In this document: positions 16,567-25,191 of the stretch, in pieces
How positions within the stretch are numbered: position 1 is the stretch's first letter
How the letters are laid out: each line of letters starts with the position of its first letter
From: Spirochaetota bacterium
GTDB taxonomy: Bacteria; Spirochaetota; UBA4802; UBA5550
Assembly (NCBI GenBank): GCA_016933025.1
Contig: JAFGBT010000015.1
Coordinates: forward strand, 142,064 to 206,063
DNA length: 64,000 nt
Direction: 5' to 3'
The notes under the pieces: model-generated
The model's database searches: none
What the model saw: the letters and a program-made list of their open reading frames with translations, nothing else
Told to the model about the DNA's origin: nothing
Made by a program: the position numbers and the translations under genes

Positions 16567-17133
16567 TTGTCAACCTGCGTAAAAATTATGATCGCCGCGG
16601 CATGCGCCTGCATCCCGCTTGGAGCCGTCGCGGACGAGCGCGAGCTCGTATACACCTTCATCGGGCCGGTGGCGGGCGGCGGCATGAACAGTATCGTGCA
16701 TCATGACTGGTTCGACTATTATACCGGTACTAAAAAATATTCCGGGTGGCACGCGAGCGGAGGGCTTTCCATCTGGGTGATATCGAAGTGGCTTATCGGG
16801 GACTTTACCATACAATACCTGTACAGCAGCAACGAAGCCGTGCTGCAGCACCTGTACTACACGCTGTCCGGCAGGGTTGGGATCAGACTGGGAAATGTCG
16901 CAATATTTTCGCCCGGGGTCGGTCTCTACTTTGAATCCCCGCCGTCGAACCGGAGGTACAAGGGCGGCGCGGGCGCACGGGTCCCCATCGCGTTCCTTTT
17001 CAACACGACCTTCGACACGAAGCTGTTGATCGAAGGCTCCGCGATGTACGGATGGTACGGCATCGGCGACAGGTCGACAAAATTCTTTTATGGAATAAAC
17101 CTGGGATTCATCTTTAAGGTCGGAAGAATATAA
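16567..17133 (+). CDS. Exported beta-rich protein, probably outer membrane
   Basis: A 188-residue protein that I cannot assign to a family. It begins with a TTG codon and a signal peptide (VKIMIAAACACIPLGAVA). The rest alternates aromatic and glycine residues as in small eight-stranded barrels: GWHASGGLSIWVISKWLIGD, TIQYLYSSNEAV, GVGLYFESPPS and a final YGINLGFIFKVGRI. It lies six bases after the LolA-like gene, so translation may be coupled. An ATG at 16588 would shorten the signal peptide and has no ribosome site, so TTG is preferred. The adjacent LolA-like carrier suggests an envelope role. Confidence 0.55.
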   Translation: MSTCVKIMIAAACACIPLGAVADERELVYTFIGPVAGGGMNSIVHHDWFDYYTGTKKYSGWHASGGLSIWVISKWLIGDFTIQYLYSSNEAVLQHLYYTLSGRVGIRLGNVAIFSPGVGLYFESPPSNRRYKGGAGARVPIAFLFNTTFDTKLLIEGSAMYGWYGIGDRSTKFFYGINLGFIFKVGRI

Positions 17134-17168
17134 GGGAACCCCGGGATAGACTCCGGGAGGTTCCGCCC

Positions 17169-19256
17169 TTGACACCGATTGACGCGCGTTCAGCTTTTTC
17201 TCTGGCGAACTCCGCGAAAAGCATAATTCTCCAGCGCGGCTACGCCGGCCTGCCGCAAAAAGTTTTTACTCCGTCGCTCATATTATTCACCTCTGTGAGC
17301 GCGGCCACGCTCCTCGCCTGCTCGGCCATGCTGGAGGGCAGGGCAAGCCGCGCTGGAATGCTGACGCTGGCCTTCGCCCTCGCGTCGTTTCCCCTTGTGT
17401 ATATCAATTCCCTGAGGGGCGTCGGGCACCGGGCATGGAGGCGCACTGCCGCCCGCGCCATGGTCCTGCTGGCGCTTTCGGCGGCATGCTGCGCGTGTAC
17501 GTGCCTGCGGATTGCCCGTCATGGCGATGGCGCCGGGCCGGTTGCCGTTCGCTCTGAATGGACGGCGCAGGTCATCGGCGTGGTACGGAAGCGCTACTAT
17601 CAGGAGGCGGAGATAGGATTGCTATCGAGCGGCAGTCGGGCAGGCCGCGGCGATTTTCGCCGGGGCCTGCTCCGCGTAACCGGCATCGACCTTGCTCCGG
17701 GCGACCTGATCAGGTTCGGCAAAAAGCCGGCGGCGGCATCGGCGAGCCTGCCGGTCCGGCGTTCCCTGCTTCTGAGAGGCATACGCGCCGTCTGGTACCT
17801 GGACGGCGGCGACCTCGCTATCGTTAAGCGCGGCTCCTCCCTCAGAGAGGCCGCGCGGACCCGGCTGGCGTCAAACTGCGACGAACTGTTCGGCCGCAAC
17901 ACAGCGGCGGTTGTCAAGGCGCTCTATTTCGGGAACAAGGACTATATCGACAGGATTACGGTCAACGATTTTAAGCGCGCCGGTGTGCTCCATGTGCTTG
18001 CGGCCAGCGGGTTACACGTCGGAGTTGTCGCCGCGATCCCACTCTTTCTTCTCGGCCTCATACGGGTGAACCGAAAAATTATCATTGCCGTCGCCGCCCT
18101 CGCGGTCTTCGGCTACCTGTGTATAACCGACATGCCCGTATCTCTCCTCCGCGCCTGCGTCATGTTTTTCATCTATGCCGCACAGCGCCTTGCCGGCCGG
18201 GACGTGAATATCTTCAACACCCTGTTTCTCTCCGCCACAGTCATTGTGATGACGTTCCCCGGCGAGCTCTACGGCCTCGGGTTTCAGCTCAGCTTCGGCG
18301 CGACACTCGGGATACTCCTGTTCCATGGACTCTATCGGAAGGCCTTTTCCTGGCTCCCGGACTTCCTGTCGAACCCGCTCGCGCTTACCATGTCCGCGCA
18401 GGTCATCGTGTTCCCGGTGATCCTGGCGCGGACCGGCGAGGTCAATCTGGCGGGCCCGCTTTCAAATATCATCATTGTCCCGCTGATGTCGCTCCTCCTG
18501 GTTGTTTCGATCGCCGCGAATTCTCTATTCTTCGCCGCCAGTGCCGTCTCGTCATGGGCCGGCAGTCTCGCCGACGCCCTCTACGGGCTGAGCCTGTCCG
18601 TCGTCCGCTTCATCTCGGGACTCAACGGTCACCTGTATGTCGAGGGGGCCGATGCGGTCCTCGGCGGATGCTTTTGCCTGGTTCTGCTCCCGCTTATCCC
18701 CGGCCTGAGGGGGAGGAGGATTGCGTCCATCGCGGTGGCAGCCGGCTTTGCCGCGGCCTGGTTGGCAGTCGCGGGGGGCGGTGGATCGCGGGACGCCGTG
18801 ACAGAGATTTGTCACGGTGAGGGAAGGCTTATTCTCATAACAAACGGAGAGACCGTCTCCGCTATCGGACAGTACCCCGCCCGGGCGCACGTTGATCGGA
18901 TCGCCAGGGAAATTGCCGCTGCCGGCCGGGAGGTAAACCTTTACATCACGCGCGCTGATTACCGGAACGTTTCTGCATGCAGCGGCCTGTTGAAGCGATT
19001 GCCGGTGCGGCGCTGCTATCTCTCGGGCGGGTTCAGGATAAAGGGATACACGCGGCGTTTTTTTGATCTTCTCCAGAAGGATGGCGTTGAACTTCTCATA
19101 CATGGCGGGACGGAGCCGGGTGGTCCGGCCCGCTTGGCATTGCCCGAAATGCCGGTGGAGCTGGCGGGCCTGCGCAACCGGATGTCAGCCGGTGTCGTGG
19201 ATGCGGCTGACGGGACCTGTAAAAATATTAAAATTCGATATTTAACTTTACATTAA
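17169..19256 (+). CDS. comEC: ComEC/Rec2-type DNA uptake channel, without an intact C-terminal hydrolase
   Basis: A 695-residue polytopic membrane protein of the ComEC/Rec2 family, the inner-membrane channel for single-stranded DNA in natural competence. The N-terminal part has two or three helices and an OB-like periplasmic domain. The competence domain has the diagnostic FKRAGVLHVLAASGLHVGVV (about residue 270), PVSLLRACVMFFIYA (about 320), and YGLGFQLSFGATLGILLFHG followed by more helices. The C-terminal 170 residues occupy the place of the usual metallo-beta-lactamase domain but show no HxHxDH motif. Translation starts at TTG 17169, supported by GGGAGG eight bases upstream. No other competence genes are seen. 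Confidence 0.85.
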   Translation: MTPIDARSAFSLANSAKSIILQRGYAGLPQKVFTPSLILFTSVSAATLLACSAMLEGRASRAGMLTLAFALASFPLVYINSLRGVGHRAWRRTAARAMVLLALSAACCACTCLRIARHGDGAGPVAVRSEWTAQVIGVVRKRYYQEAEIGLLSSGSRAGRGDFRRGLLRVTGIDLAPGDLIRFGKKPAAASASLPVRRSLLLRGIRAVWYLDGGDLAIVKRGSSLREAARTRLASNCDELFGRNTAAVVKALYFGNKDYIDRITVNDFKRAGVLHVLAASGLHVGVVAAIPLFLLGLIRVNRKIIIAVAALAVFGYLCITDMPVSLLRACVMFFIYAAQRLAGRDVNIFNTLFLSATVIVMTFPGELYGLGFQLSFGATLGILLFHGLYRKAFSWLPDFLSNPLALTMSAQVIVFPVILARTGEVNLAGPLSNIIIVPLMSLLLVVSIAANSLFFAASAVSSWAGSLADALYGLSLSVVRFISGLNGHLYVEGADAVLGGCFCLVLLPLIPGLRGRRIASIAVAAGFAAAWLAVAGGGGSRDAVTEICHGEGRLILITNGETVSAIGQYPARAHVDRIAREIAAAGREVNLYITRADYRNVSACSGLLKRLPVRRCYLSGGFRIKGYTRRFFDLLQKDGVELLIHGGTEPGGPARLALPEMPVELAGLRNRMSAGVVDAADGTCKNIKIRYLTLH

Positions 19257-19316
19257 TAACAGACCGGTTACAGTGTTGCATCACGGCGGCGTGCCGCCGC
19301 TGCCAGGCAAGTAATC

Positions 19317-20807
19317 ATGTTTAATTCTTCCGAATTGGCCAAACAGTTCGACCGGGGAGAAGAGGTCGCGATCAGTTTCCAGTATGTCAACAAGGAAATC
19401 GAGATCGACGTCAACTCCCTTCTTTCGAAGGTGCTTTCCCGTCTCGATAAGGGCTACCTCTACGATACGCTCGTATCGGTCTTTCGCGAACTGATCCAGA
19501 ACGGCATCAAGGCCAACATGAAGCGCGTCTGGTTTGAGGCCGGGAACCTTGACATCAACGACATGGGCGATTACCGGAAGGGGATGGAGAAGTTCAGGGA
19601 GGTGGCATACCATCCCGAAGTGATGCGGGACCAGCTTCGTGACAGCCGGTATCGCGTCACCCTCAAGATGCGGAATCGCGAGGGCGGCCTGGATGTCTCC
19701 GTCGTCAATAACGCCAGGGTCCTGCCGGGCGAACTGGAACGGATCAGGTACCGTATGCGTAAGGCGCTTGAATGGAACAATTTCGTCGAGGCCTATGAAA
19801 ACATGTACGACGCGACCGAGGGAGCGGGCCTGGGGATTATCCTTTCGGTGATGCTGCTTAAAAACGCCGGCCTGGATGCGGAGGTATTCAACGTGATCCC
19901 GGACGAGGGATCGATGACGATTTCATTGAGGATCCCGCCGGAGCTGAAAAGCATCGAGATCACCTCGTCGATAAAGAGCCAGATCCTGGAGGACGTGAAT
20001 TCCCTTCCGACTTTTCCCGAGAACGTCCTTGAGCTGAGGCAGCTGTGCGATAACCCCGAGACTACCATCGACACCATATCTGAAAAGATTAGCCTGGACC
20101 CGGCCCTGGCCGCGGACGTGCTGAAACTATCGAACTCCGCGGGATTCATCTCGGGCAAGCGGATAACCAAGATCAGCCAAGCGGTCATGATCATCGGATT
20201 GAAGAACCTCAACTCGATGCTCACCGCGGCCGCCCTCCGGAAGATCATGGACAAGCGATACCGGAAGTTCGAGCAGATATGGGAGCACTGCAACAGGACC
20301 GCCTATTACGCGCGCCAGATCGCGATGGAAGTCGGATACGGCAAGGTCGTGGACATCGCATATATTGCCGGGCTCCTGCACGACATCGGGAAGATCGTCC
20401 TTCTTTCAACGGACGCCCGGCTGCTGAACCAGATATCGGATATTGTAAACGACAGGAAGATCAGGACCTCGTCGATTATCGAGGAAATCTCGATAGGAAT
20501 CAGCCATTCGGCGATCGGCGCGCTCATAGCCGATAAGTGGAACTTCCCCGAGGAGCTCGTAGAGGCCGTGCGCTACCATCACGCTCCTCTCGCGCCCAAT
20601 ATACGCCATCGCGAGGTGGTCATGGTCGTGTACCTCGCAAACCAGCTCTGCATCCTTGAATCGAAAGAAATGGACCCGCTCTTCATCGAGTCGGAGGTGC
20701 TCGACAAGTTAAGCATCACTTCCCGCACCGCATTCGAGAAATTCGTGACGCGACTGCAGAATCGGTATGACATGCACGAGCAGTTTCTGCTGAAATATAT
20801 GCCATGA
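19317..20807 (+). CDS. GHKL ATPase-like domain fused to HDOD domain, paralogue A
   Basis: A 496-residue cytoplasmic protein with two modules. The N-terminal half resembles a GHKL (histidine-kinase or anti-sigma type) ATPase: N box FRELIQNGIKANMKR (residues 57-70) and G2-like EGAGLGIIL (about 168). The usual DxGxG G1 box is replaced by VSVVNNARVL. The C-terminal half is an HDOD domain (LEDVNSLPTFPENVLELRQL through YIAGLLHDIGKIVL and FPEELVEAVRYHHAP). HDOD proteins relay regulatory signals without evident hydrolysis. A second protein of the same architecture lies at 51731-53293. The gene overlaps the following DUF115 gene by four bases (ATGA), implying coupled translation. There is no His phosphoacceptor domain. 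Confidence 0.8.
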   Translation: MFNSSELAKQFDRGEEVAISFQYVNKEIEIDVNSLLSKVLSRLDKGYLYDTLVSVFRELIQNGIKANMKRVWFEAGNLDINDMGDYRKGMEKFREVAYHPEVMRDQLRDSRYRVTLKMRNREGGLDVSVVNNARVLPGELERIRYRMRKALEWNNFVEAYENMYDATEGAGLGIILSVMLLKNAGLDAEVFNVIPDEGSMTISLRIPPELKSIEITSSIKSQILEDVNSLPTFPENVLELRQLCDNPETTIDTISEKISLDPALAADVLKLSNSAGFISGKRITKISQAVMIIGLKNLNSMLTAAALRKIMDKRYRKFEQIWEHCNRTAYYARQIAMEVGYGKVVDIAYIAGLLHDIGKIVLLSTDARLLNQISDIVNDRKIRTSSIIEEISIGISHSAIGALIADKWNFPEELVEAVRYHHAPLAPNIRHREVVMVVYLANQLCILESKEMDPLFIESEVLDKLSITSRTAFEKFVTRLQNRYDMHEQFLLKYMP

Positions 20808-22513
20808 GTCAGTATGTCCTGAAAGAAACCCCCGGGGGGAAGCTGACGCTCATCTACCGTAATTCGCGGGACGTCCGCCTTCATTCCGCCTATGAACCGG
20901 ACCTGGAAGCAGGACGGGCAGTCGACGGCTTTTCGGCCGGCCGGGCGACGGTCATAGTCGTATCGGGCGTTGCCCTCGGGTACCATATAGAATGTCTGAG
21001 GCAGAAGTTCCCCGGCAAAACGATCATTGCCGTCGAGCGTGACGCCGAGGTGGTTGCGCTGGTCCGCGAAAACTGCCCGCAGCACCTCAGCGGGGTCGCG
21101 GTCGTGAGCTCCACCGCGGATCTGCCGGCGGCGCTGGAGGGGATCGACATGGCAGGCTTCCGGGGCATGGCGCATTACCCGCACCGGCCGTCCTATCAGC
21201 TCTACAGGGAATTCTACGATAGCGTCTTCCGCGACATGGGCCAGTACATGTCGTCAAAAATAAGCGATCTCCTGACGCGGTTCGAGTTCGAAGAGCGGTG
21301 GGTGGAGAACATATTGAAGAACATACACCACCTGTTCACCTCGGGTAGCGTTATCAGCCTGTTCGGCAGGTTCGCCGGAGTTCCCGGAGTCATCGTATCA
21401 GCGGGGCCGTCGCTGAGGAAGAACGCCGGCATCCTCGGCGAAATGCGCGGCCGGGCTCTCATCGTCGCGGTCGACACCGCCGCCCGCGTGCTCGGCCGGA
21501 TCGGGATAGAGCCGCACATCATAATGACCCTTGATTCGCAGAAATACAGCATGAAGCATTTCCTCGGCCTCCGCGGGGGCGGGGCCGCTCTCCTTGCCGA
21601 TCTGGTGAGCTATCCGGCCGTGGCGCGTTCATACCGCGGCCGGCGCATAATGAGCACGACGTCAAAGTATTACTCTGACACGGGCGGAGAGCTCAAGCGC
21701 GAGACCACGCCGCTGATGGACTGGATCGAAAAGTACATCAGGCCGGTGGGCGATATCCAGTCGGGCGGCTCCGTGGCAACGAGCGCCTTTGACCTCCTTC
21801 TCAACCTCGGGTGCAGTCCCATTATCCTTGTCGGCCAGGATCTCGCCTACACGGGAAGGGAAATCCATTGCAGTGGCACCTATCATAACGACGAATGGCT
21901 CCCCCGGGTGTCGCGCCTCTCAAACCTGGACACGATCAATCAGGGCGTCATCAGGAAGCGCAAGATCAAACACGTGGCGGCCTACGGCGGCAGGGGAACG
22001 GTCATATCGGATTTCGTGTTCGATCTCTACAGGGGTTGGTTCGAGGATTCTGCACGCAAGGTGAGCGTGCCGGTCATCAACGCAACCGAGGGCGGCGCGC
22101 GCATACAGGCGACGGAGGAGCGGACTCTCGAGTCGGTGTGCGGCGGCTGTCGGACCCTCAATCCCTCCCCGGCTGATATTGTGGAACGGGCGCTCTCCGG
22201 CGTGAAGCCGGACAGGCCGGACCGGCTTGCCGGGGCCATGAAAAGGGCCGTGGAGCAGCTCGGGGGATTGCGCGACCTGGCGGTTAAGGCCCTGGACCAC
22301 CGGGATCTCGCCCCGGCGGTTGAAGAAATGATCAATGGCGACGACATCCGTTTCATCCTACAGCCTTTTATGAGGAAATCACGTACCTTTCTGGCCCGGT
22401 ATGATAAATCGCCTGAAGAGGCCGAGCGGCTTGTCCTTACCGATATACGGTCTGCAACAGCACGGCTCATTCCGGCTATCGAGGAGAGCCTTCGCAGGTT
22501 GGGCGCGCCCTGA
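20804..22513 (+). CDS. DUF115 / Maf-type (6-hydroxymethylpterin diphosphokinase MptE-like) protein
   Basis: A 569-residue cytoplasmic protein of the DUF115 group, which includes Maf proteins linked to flagellin glycosylation with nonulosonic acids and MptE-like enzymes. The N-terminal part has a nucleotide-fold segment (VIVVSGVALGYHIECLRQKF). The DUF115 core is unmistakable: GVIVSAGPSLRKNAGILGEM (about residue 197), ALIVAVDTAARVLGRIGIEP, HIIMTLDSQ, GSVATSAFDLLLNLGCSPII and LVGQDLAYTGREIHCSGTY. Its ATG overlaps the stop codon of the GHKL-HDOD gene. In motile bacteria this family often modifies flagellar subunits; no flagellar gene is in the window, so the target is open. Confidence 0.75.
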   Translation: MSQYVLKETPGGKLTLIYRNSRDVRLHSAYEPDLEAGRAVDGFSAGRATVIVVSGVALGYHIECLRQKFPGKTIIAVERDAEVVALVRENCPQHLSGVAVVSSTADLPAALEGIDMAGFRGMAHYPHRPSYQLYREFYDSVFRDMGQYMSSKISDLLTRFEFEERWVENILKNIHHLFTSGSVISLFGRFAGVPGVIVSAGPSLRKNAGILGEMRGRALIVAVDTAARVLGRIGIEPHIIMTLDSQKYSMKHFLGLRGGGAALLADLVSYPAVARSYRGRRIMSTTSKYYSDTGGELKRETTPLMDWIEKYIRPVGDIQSGGSVATSAFDLLLNLGCSPIILVGQDLAYTGREIHCSGTYHNDEWLPRVSRLSNLDTINQGVIRKRKIKHVAAYGGRGTVISDFVFDLYRGWFEDSARKVSVPVINATEGGARIQATEERTLESVCGGCRTLNPSPADIVERALSGVKPDRPDRLAGAMKRAVEQLGGLRDLAVKALDHRDLAPAVEEMINGDDIRFILQPFMRKSRTFLARYDKSPEEAERLVLTDIRSATARLIPAIEESLRRLGAP

Positions 22514-22545
22514 AGGCGGGATTGCGCAACCCCGCCTTCAGGGCG
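22506..22545 (+). terminator. Strong hairpin, probable terminator and 28-bp repeat copy 1
   Basis: A perfect 15-bp stem (22506-22520 with 22531-22545) with loop ATTGCGCAAC, immediately at the stop codon of the DUF115 gene. No T run follows, so termination would be imperfect. Its core 22512-22539 is one of three related 28-bp palindromes (the others are at 49666-49693 and 56067-56094). Confidence 0.6.
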
Positions 22546-22671
22546 TAATCCACGCCTTCACGGGGATATCCCTAAAGAAATCATACAAAAACAGCCGATA
22601 ATAGAAGTAATCTTGACTTTAAAGGATTCATCTTTATGAGTCCCGGCCATACATATTATAGGATTTACCCC

Positions 22672-23517
22672 ATGGTGAAACGATTATCCCTGATAATGAT
22701 TATTACAGCACTGTCCATGTTTGATGTCAGCGCCCGCGTTAAGCCGGGGCCTGATGATTCGGTCGAATGGGGGAAGGGCGTCATTGTCGCCTTCGGTACA
22801 GCGCGGGTGCCCATCAGCGGCCTGGGCAAGCCCGTGTCCGACGAGGAAGAGAACGCCGAAATTTCGCTGAACCGCGGCAGGGTCGGGGCTTACCGGAAGG
22901 CGCGCGAACGGGCGGTTGCTAATCTTGCGCGCCTGGTGAGGGATATACGGGTTGACGCCGATACCACGCTGTCCGACCTGCTTGATCGAAACGAAGATGT
23001 CCAGTCCCGCATCGGCAATATCATTTCCACCAGGGTGAAGGTAGTGGAATATCCGGTTGATTTCGCCACGTCGGGGTGTCGGGCCGAACTGAAGATCGGG
23101 GACATCCTGAATGCGGTGCCCTACACGTATCCGGCCGACGACTTCCCGATCCGGATCGACAATCCCATCGCCACCGACTACACGGGCCTGATTATCAACG
23201 CGAAGGGTCTTCCGGTCCGGCCGATGATCCTGCCTTCGGTCTACAGCGAGGAGGGCCTTGAGGTTTACGGCCGTTTCAACGTGGACATACGGCAGGCGGG
23301 GAAATTCGGGATCGTCGCCTACGCCTTCAGCGAGGATGATGCCATGAAGTTCAGGGCCGCCGGCGCCCACCCCTACTATACCGTAGCGCTCAAGGAGATG
23401 AAGGGCTGCCCGGTACTTTCCGACCGGGACGTCCGCAAGATTTTTTCAAGCAGGAGCAACCTGGAAATGCTCAAGAAATGCCGGGTGATTTTTATTATTG
23501 ATAAACCGAAGAAATAA
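22672..23517 (+). CDS. LPP20/FlgP-like exported protein
   Basis: A 281-residue exported protein. A signal peptide (LIMIITALSMFDVSA) is followed by a segment typical of LPP20/FlgP-type proteins: RVGAYRKARERAVANLARLV, then VDADTTLSDLLDRNEDVQSRIG and a strand pair. The second half (TGLIINAKGLPVRPMILPSV, VYGRFNVDIRQAGKFGIVAY, LLKKCRVIFIID-like end) is a domain often seen after such repeats; I cannot name its function. I chose ATG 22672 because AGGA lies eight bases upstream and it starts the signal peptide directly; ATG 22636 would add 12 residues. It leads a likely four-gene operon with a membrane-linker protein, a TPR protein and a DtxR-type regulator. Confidence 0.55.
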   Translation: MVKRLSLIMIITALSMFDVSARVKPGPDDSVEWGKGVIVAFGTARVPISGLGKPVSDEEENAEISLNRGRVGAYRKARERAVANLARLVRDIRVDADTTLSDLLDRNEDVQSRIGNIISTRVKVVEYPVDFATSGCRAELKIGDILNAVPYTYPADDFPIRIDNPIATDYTGLIINAKGLPVRPMILPSVYSEEGLEVYGRFNVDIRQAGKFGIVAYAFSEDDAMKFRAAGAHPYYTVALKEMKGCPVLSDRDVRKIFSSRSNLEMLKKCRVIFIIDKPKK

Positions 23518-23544
23518 TGGTATATTTGACGTTGAGATAGGACT

Positions 23545-24243
23545 ATGAAATTGTCGCCTGAATCAATGACCAAAGCGGTATCGGGGGTTGACCGTCTGAT
23601 CAACAGCATCCCTCACGATACCCAGCAGACCGTGAAAAGCATTTTTTTCCTGGTGATGCTGGGGTTCGCCGTGGGGGGCGCGGTATACGGGGTCACGATG
23701 GGCAAAGAGGCCGCCAAGATCAAGAGCGCTCCCATCATCGAGAGCACCAACGATGCCTTCGAGCTTGACATCAAGCGGGAGCATGGAGACGGAAATTTTT
23801 CCAGCATGCTTGATTCCGAAGTCATTAATGAAATGAAAAGTATAGACATGGGAAAAATACAGTTCCCGACCAGAACGAGCCTTGAGCCCGAGGCCGACCG
23901 GGGCATTATCGAACCCGATACGGGGAGGAAGGTGAAGGAGACTCCCGGTGTCATCGAACATGATCCCCTGTTCGAGTCCGGTAAAGAGAGAAAACCGGTT
24001 ATCGATTCCGACGTGAAACCGATAGAGAAGCGGAGCGGCCACGCCGAAGGCGCGGGCGGCTCTCTACTTGAAGACGAGCAGAAGGAGTTGGGGCCGCTTC
24101 GGCAAAAAGGACCTGCCGCCAAAGGCGCTGAAGACTCGTCGGCCTCCCCTGATGTGAAACCGCTCGAGAAAAAAAGGAGCGCGGGTGAAGACATCCGGGG
24201 CCCTGAGCCAATTCATCGCGAAGAAGGAATACTGGGAGATTGA
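23545..24243 (+). CDS. Single-pass membrane protein with charged disordered tail
   Basis: A 232-residue protein of unknown family. An N-terminal cytoplasmic stretch (MKLSPESMTKAVSGVDRLIN) leads to one membrane helix (IFFLVMLGFAVGGAVYGVTM, about residues 33-52). About 180 residues of low-complexity, highly charged sequence rich in Glu, Lys, Pro and Gly follow. Two near-repeats, DSDVKPIEKRS and SPDVKPLEKKRS, lie in the tail. This layout suits a tether that holds partners at a distance from the membrane. Its stop overlaps the TTG start of the following TPR gene, so the two are translationally coupled and probably work together. Confidence 0.6.
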   Translation: MKLSPESMTKAVSGVDRLINSIPHDTQQTVKSIFFLVMLGFAVGGAVYGVTMGKEAAKIKSAPIIESTNDAFELDIKREHGDGNFSSMLDSEVINEMKSIDMGKIQFPTRTSLEPEADRGIIEPDTGRKVKETPGVIEHDPLFESGKERKPVIDSDVKPIEKRSGHAEGAGGSLLEDEQKELGPLRQKGPAAKGAEDSSASPDVKPLEKKRSAGEDIRGPEPIHREEGILGD

Positions 24244-25184
24244 AGCCGGGAATTGCTGCATCGCTGCTCGTCGCGGTCCCGCTCCTGTGCGGCGGGGGCC
24301 TCGTGGCGGAGAATCTTGCCAGGGACTTCCATCAGACCGAGGACATCATAAATAATATCCTGAGCGATGATTCCGGGAAGACGCAGGCCGTTGAAGGCGA
24401 ACAGCCTGCCGCATCCGCCGGAGCAGAGTCGAATAAACAGGATGCCGCCACCCCTGTGGAGGGAAAGAAAGCGCCGGGGAACGCCTCCGCCGCCCCGGGC
24501 AGGAAGGGCTCGCCCGTGAAAGAGGAGATCGCACCCCGGGTTAGCGGCGAGGAGCAGATGCTCCTCAAGACCGGGACTGACTTTTACAACAACGGGATGT
24601 ACGATCATTCCCTCAAAAAGTTCCGTGAGCTTGCCGAGAAATTTCCCCAGGGCATCTACCGGGACACCGCCAGGTTCTGGACGGGCATGATCAACATGAA
24701 GCAGTATCGGTACGACGACGCGATCAAGGAATTCTCCGCTATCTCCCCCGAGTCTTTCGATTATCCCGCTGCCCTGTATTATACGGGCGAGAGCTACCAG
24801 ATGAAGGGAGACCAGGTGACGTCGATCGAATATTACCAGAAGGTATACGCACGTTTCCCGGCGCACCGGCTGGCCGACAAGGCGCTCCTGAATATCGGCA
24901 TGCTCTTCCTTGGCCAGAAGAAGGGAGGACAGGCCCTTGACTCGGCGGTAAGGCTGATCAAGGCCTACAGGGACCGGGACACCGTAGACGATGCGTACTA
25001 CCTCCTGGGCCAGGTCTACGAAAAGGACCCGCAGTTCAGGGACATCGAGACCGCGAGGAAAATCTACCGCCAGTTCATCCGAAAGGGAGAGACGGACGAC
25101 CGCTTCGGGAAGTCGCCGCTGAAGAAGCGCGTCGAGGCCGACCTCCGCCGCATTGAATCCGTGTATTTCAAAATGGAACGGTGA
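24240..25184 (+). CDS. Exported TPR protein, YbgF/BamD-like
   Basis: A 314-residue protein with an N-terminal signal or anchor segment (IAASLLVAVPLLCGGGLVAE), a low-complexity linker (about residues 45-95) and a run of TPR repeats. Examples are GTDFYNNGMYDHSLKKFREL, KFPQGIYRDTARFWTGMINM, ALYYTGESYQMKGDQVTSIE and YYLLGQVYEKDPQF. The F/Y-P pattern after each repeat is that of YbgF/CpoB- and BamD-type periplasmic TPR proteins. It starts at TTG 24240, which overlaps the previous stop, with AAGGA 11 bases upstream. It is part of the LPP20-like/linker/TPR/DtxR operon and probably scaffolds an envelope complex. Confidence 0.65.
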   Translation: MKPGIAASLLVAVPLLCGGGLVAENLARDFHQTEDIINNILSDDSGKTQAVEGEQPAASAGAESNKQDAATPVEGKKAPGNASAAPGRKGSPVKEEIAPRVSGEEQMLLKTGTDFYNNGMYDHSLKKFRELAEKFPQGIYRDTARFWTGMINMKQYRYDDAIKEFSAISPESFDYPAALYYTGESYQMKGDQVTSIEYYQKVYARFPAHRLADKALLNIGMLFLGQKKGGQALDSAVRLIKAYRDRDTVDDAYYLLGQVYEKDPQFRDIETARKIYRQFIRKGETDDRFGKSPLKKRVEADLRRIESVYFKMER

Positions 25185-25191
25185 AGGGGCC

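Noticed and set aside
22684..23370. A 228-codon minus-strand open frame
   Set aside because: Lies fully within the LPP20-like gene and has no coding signature.
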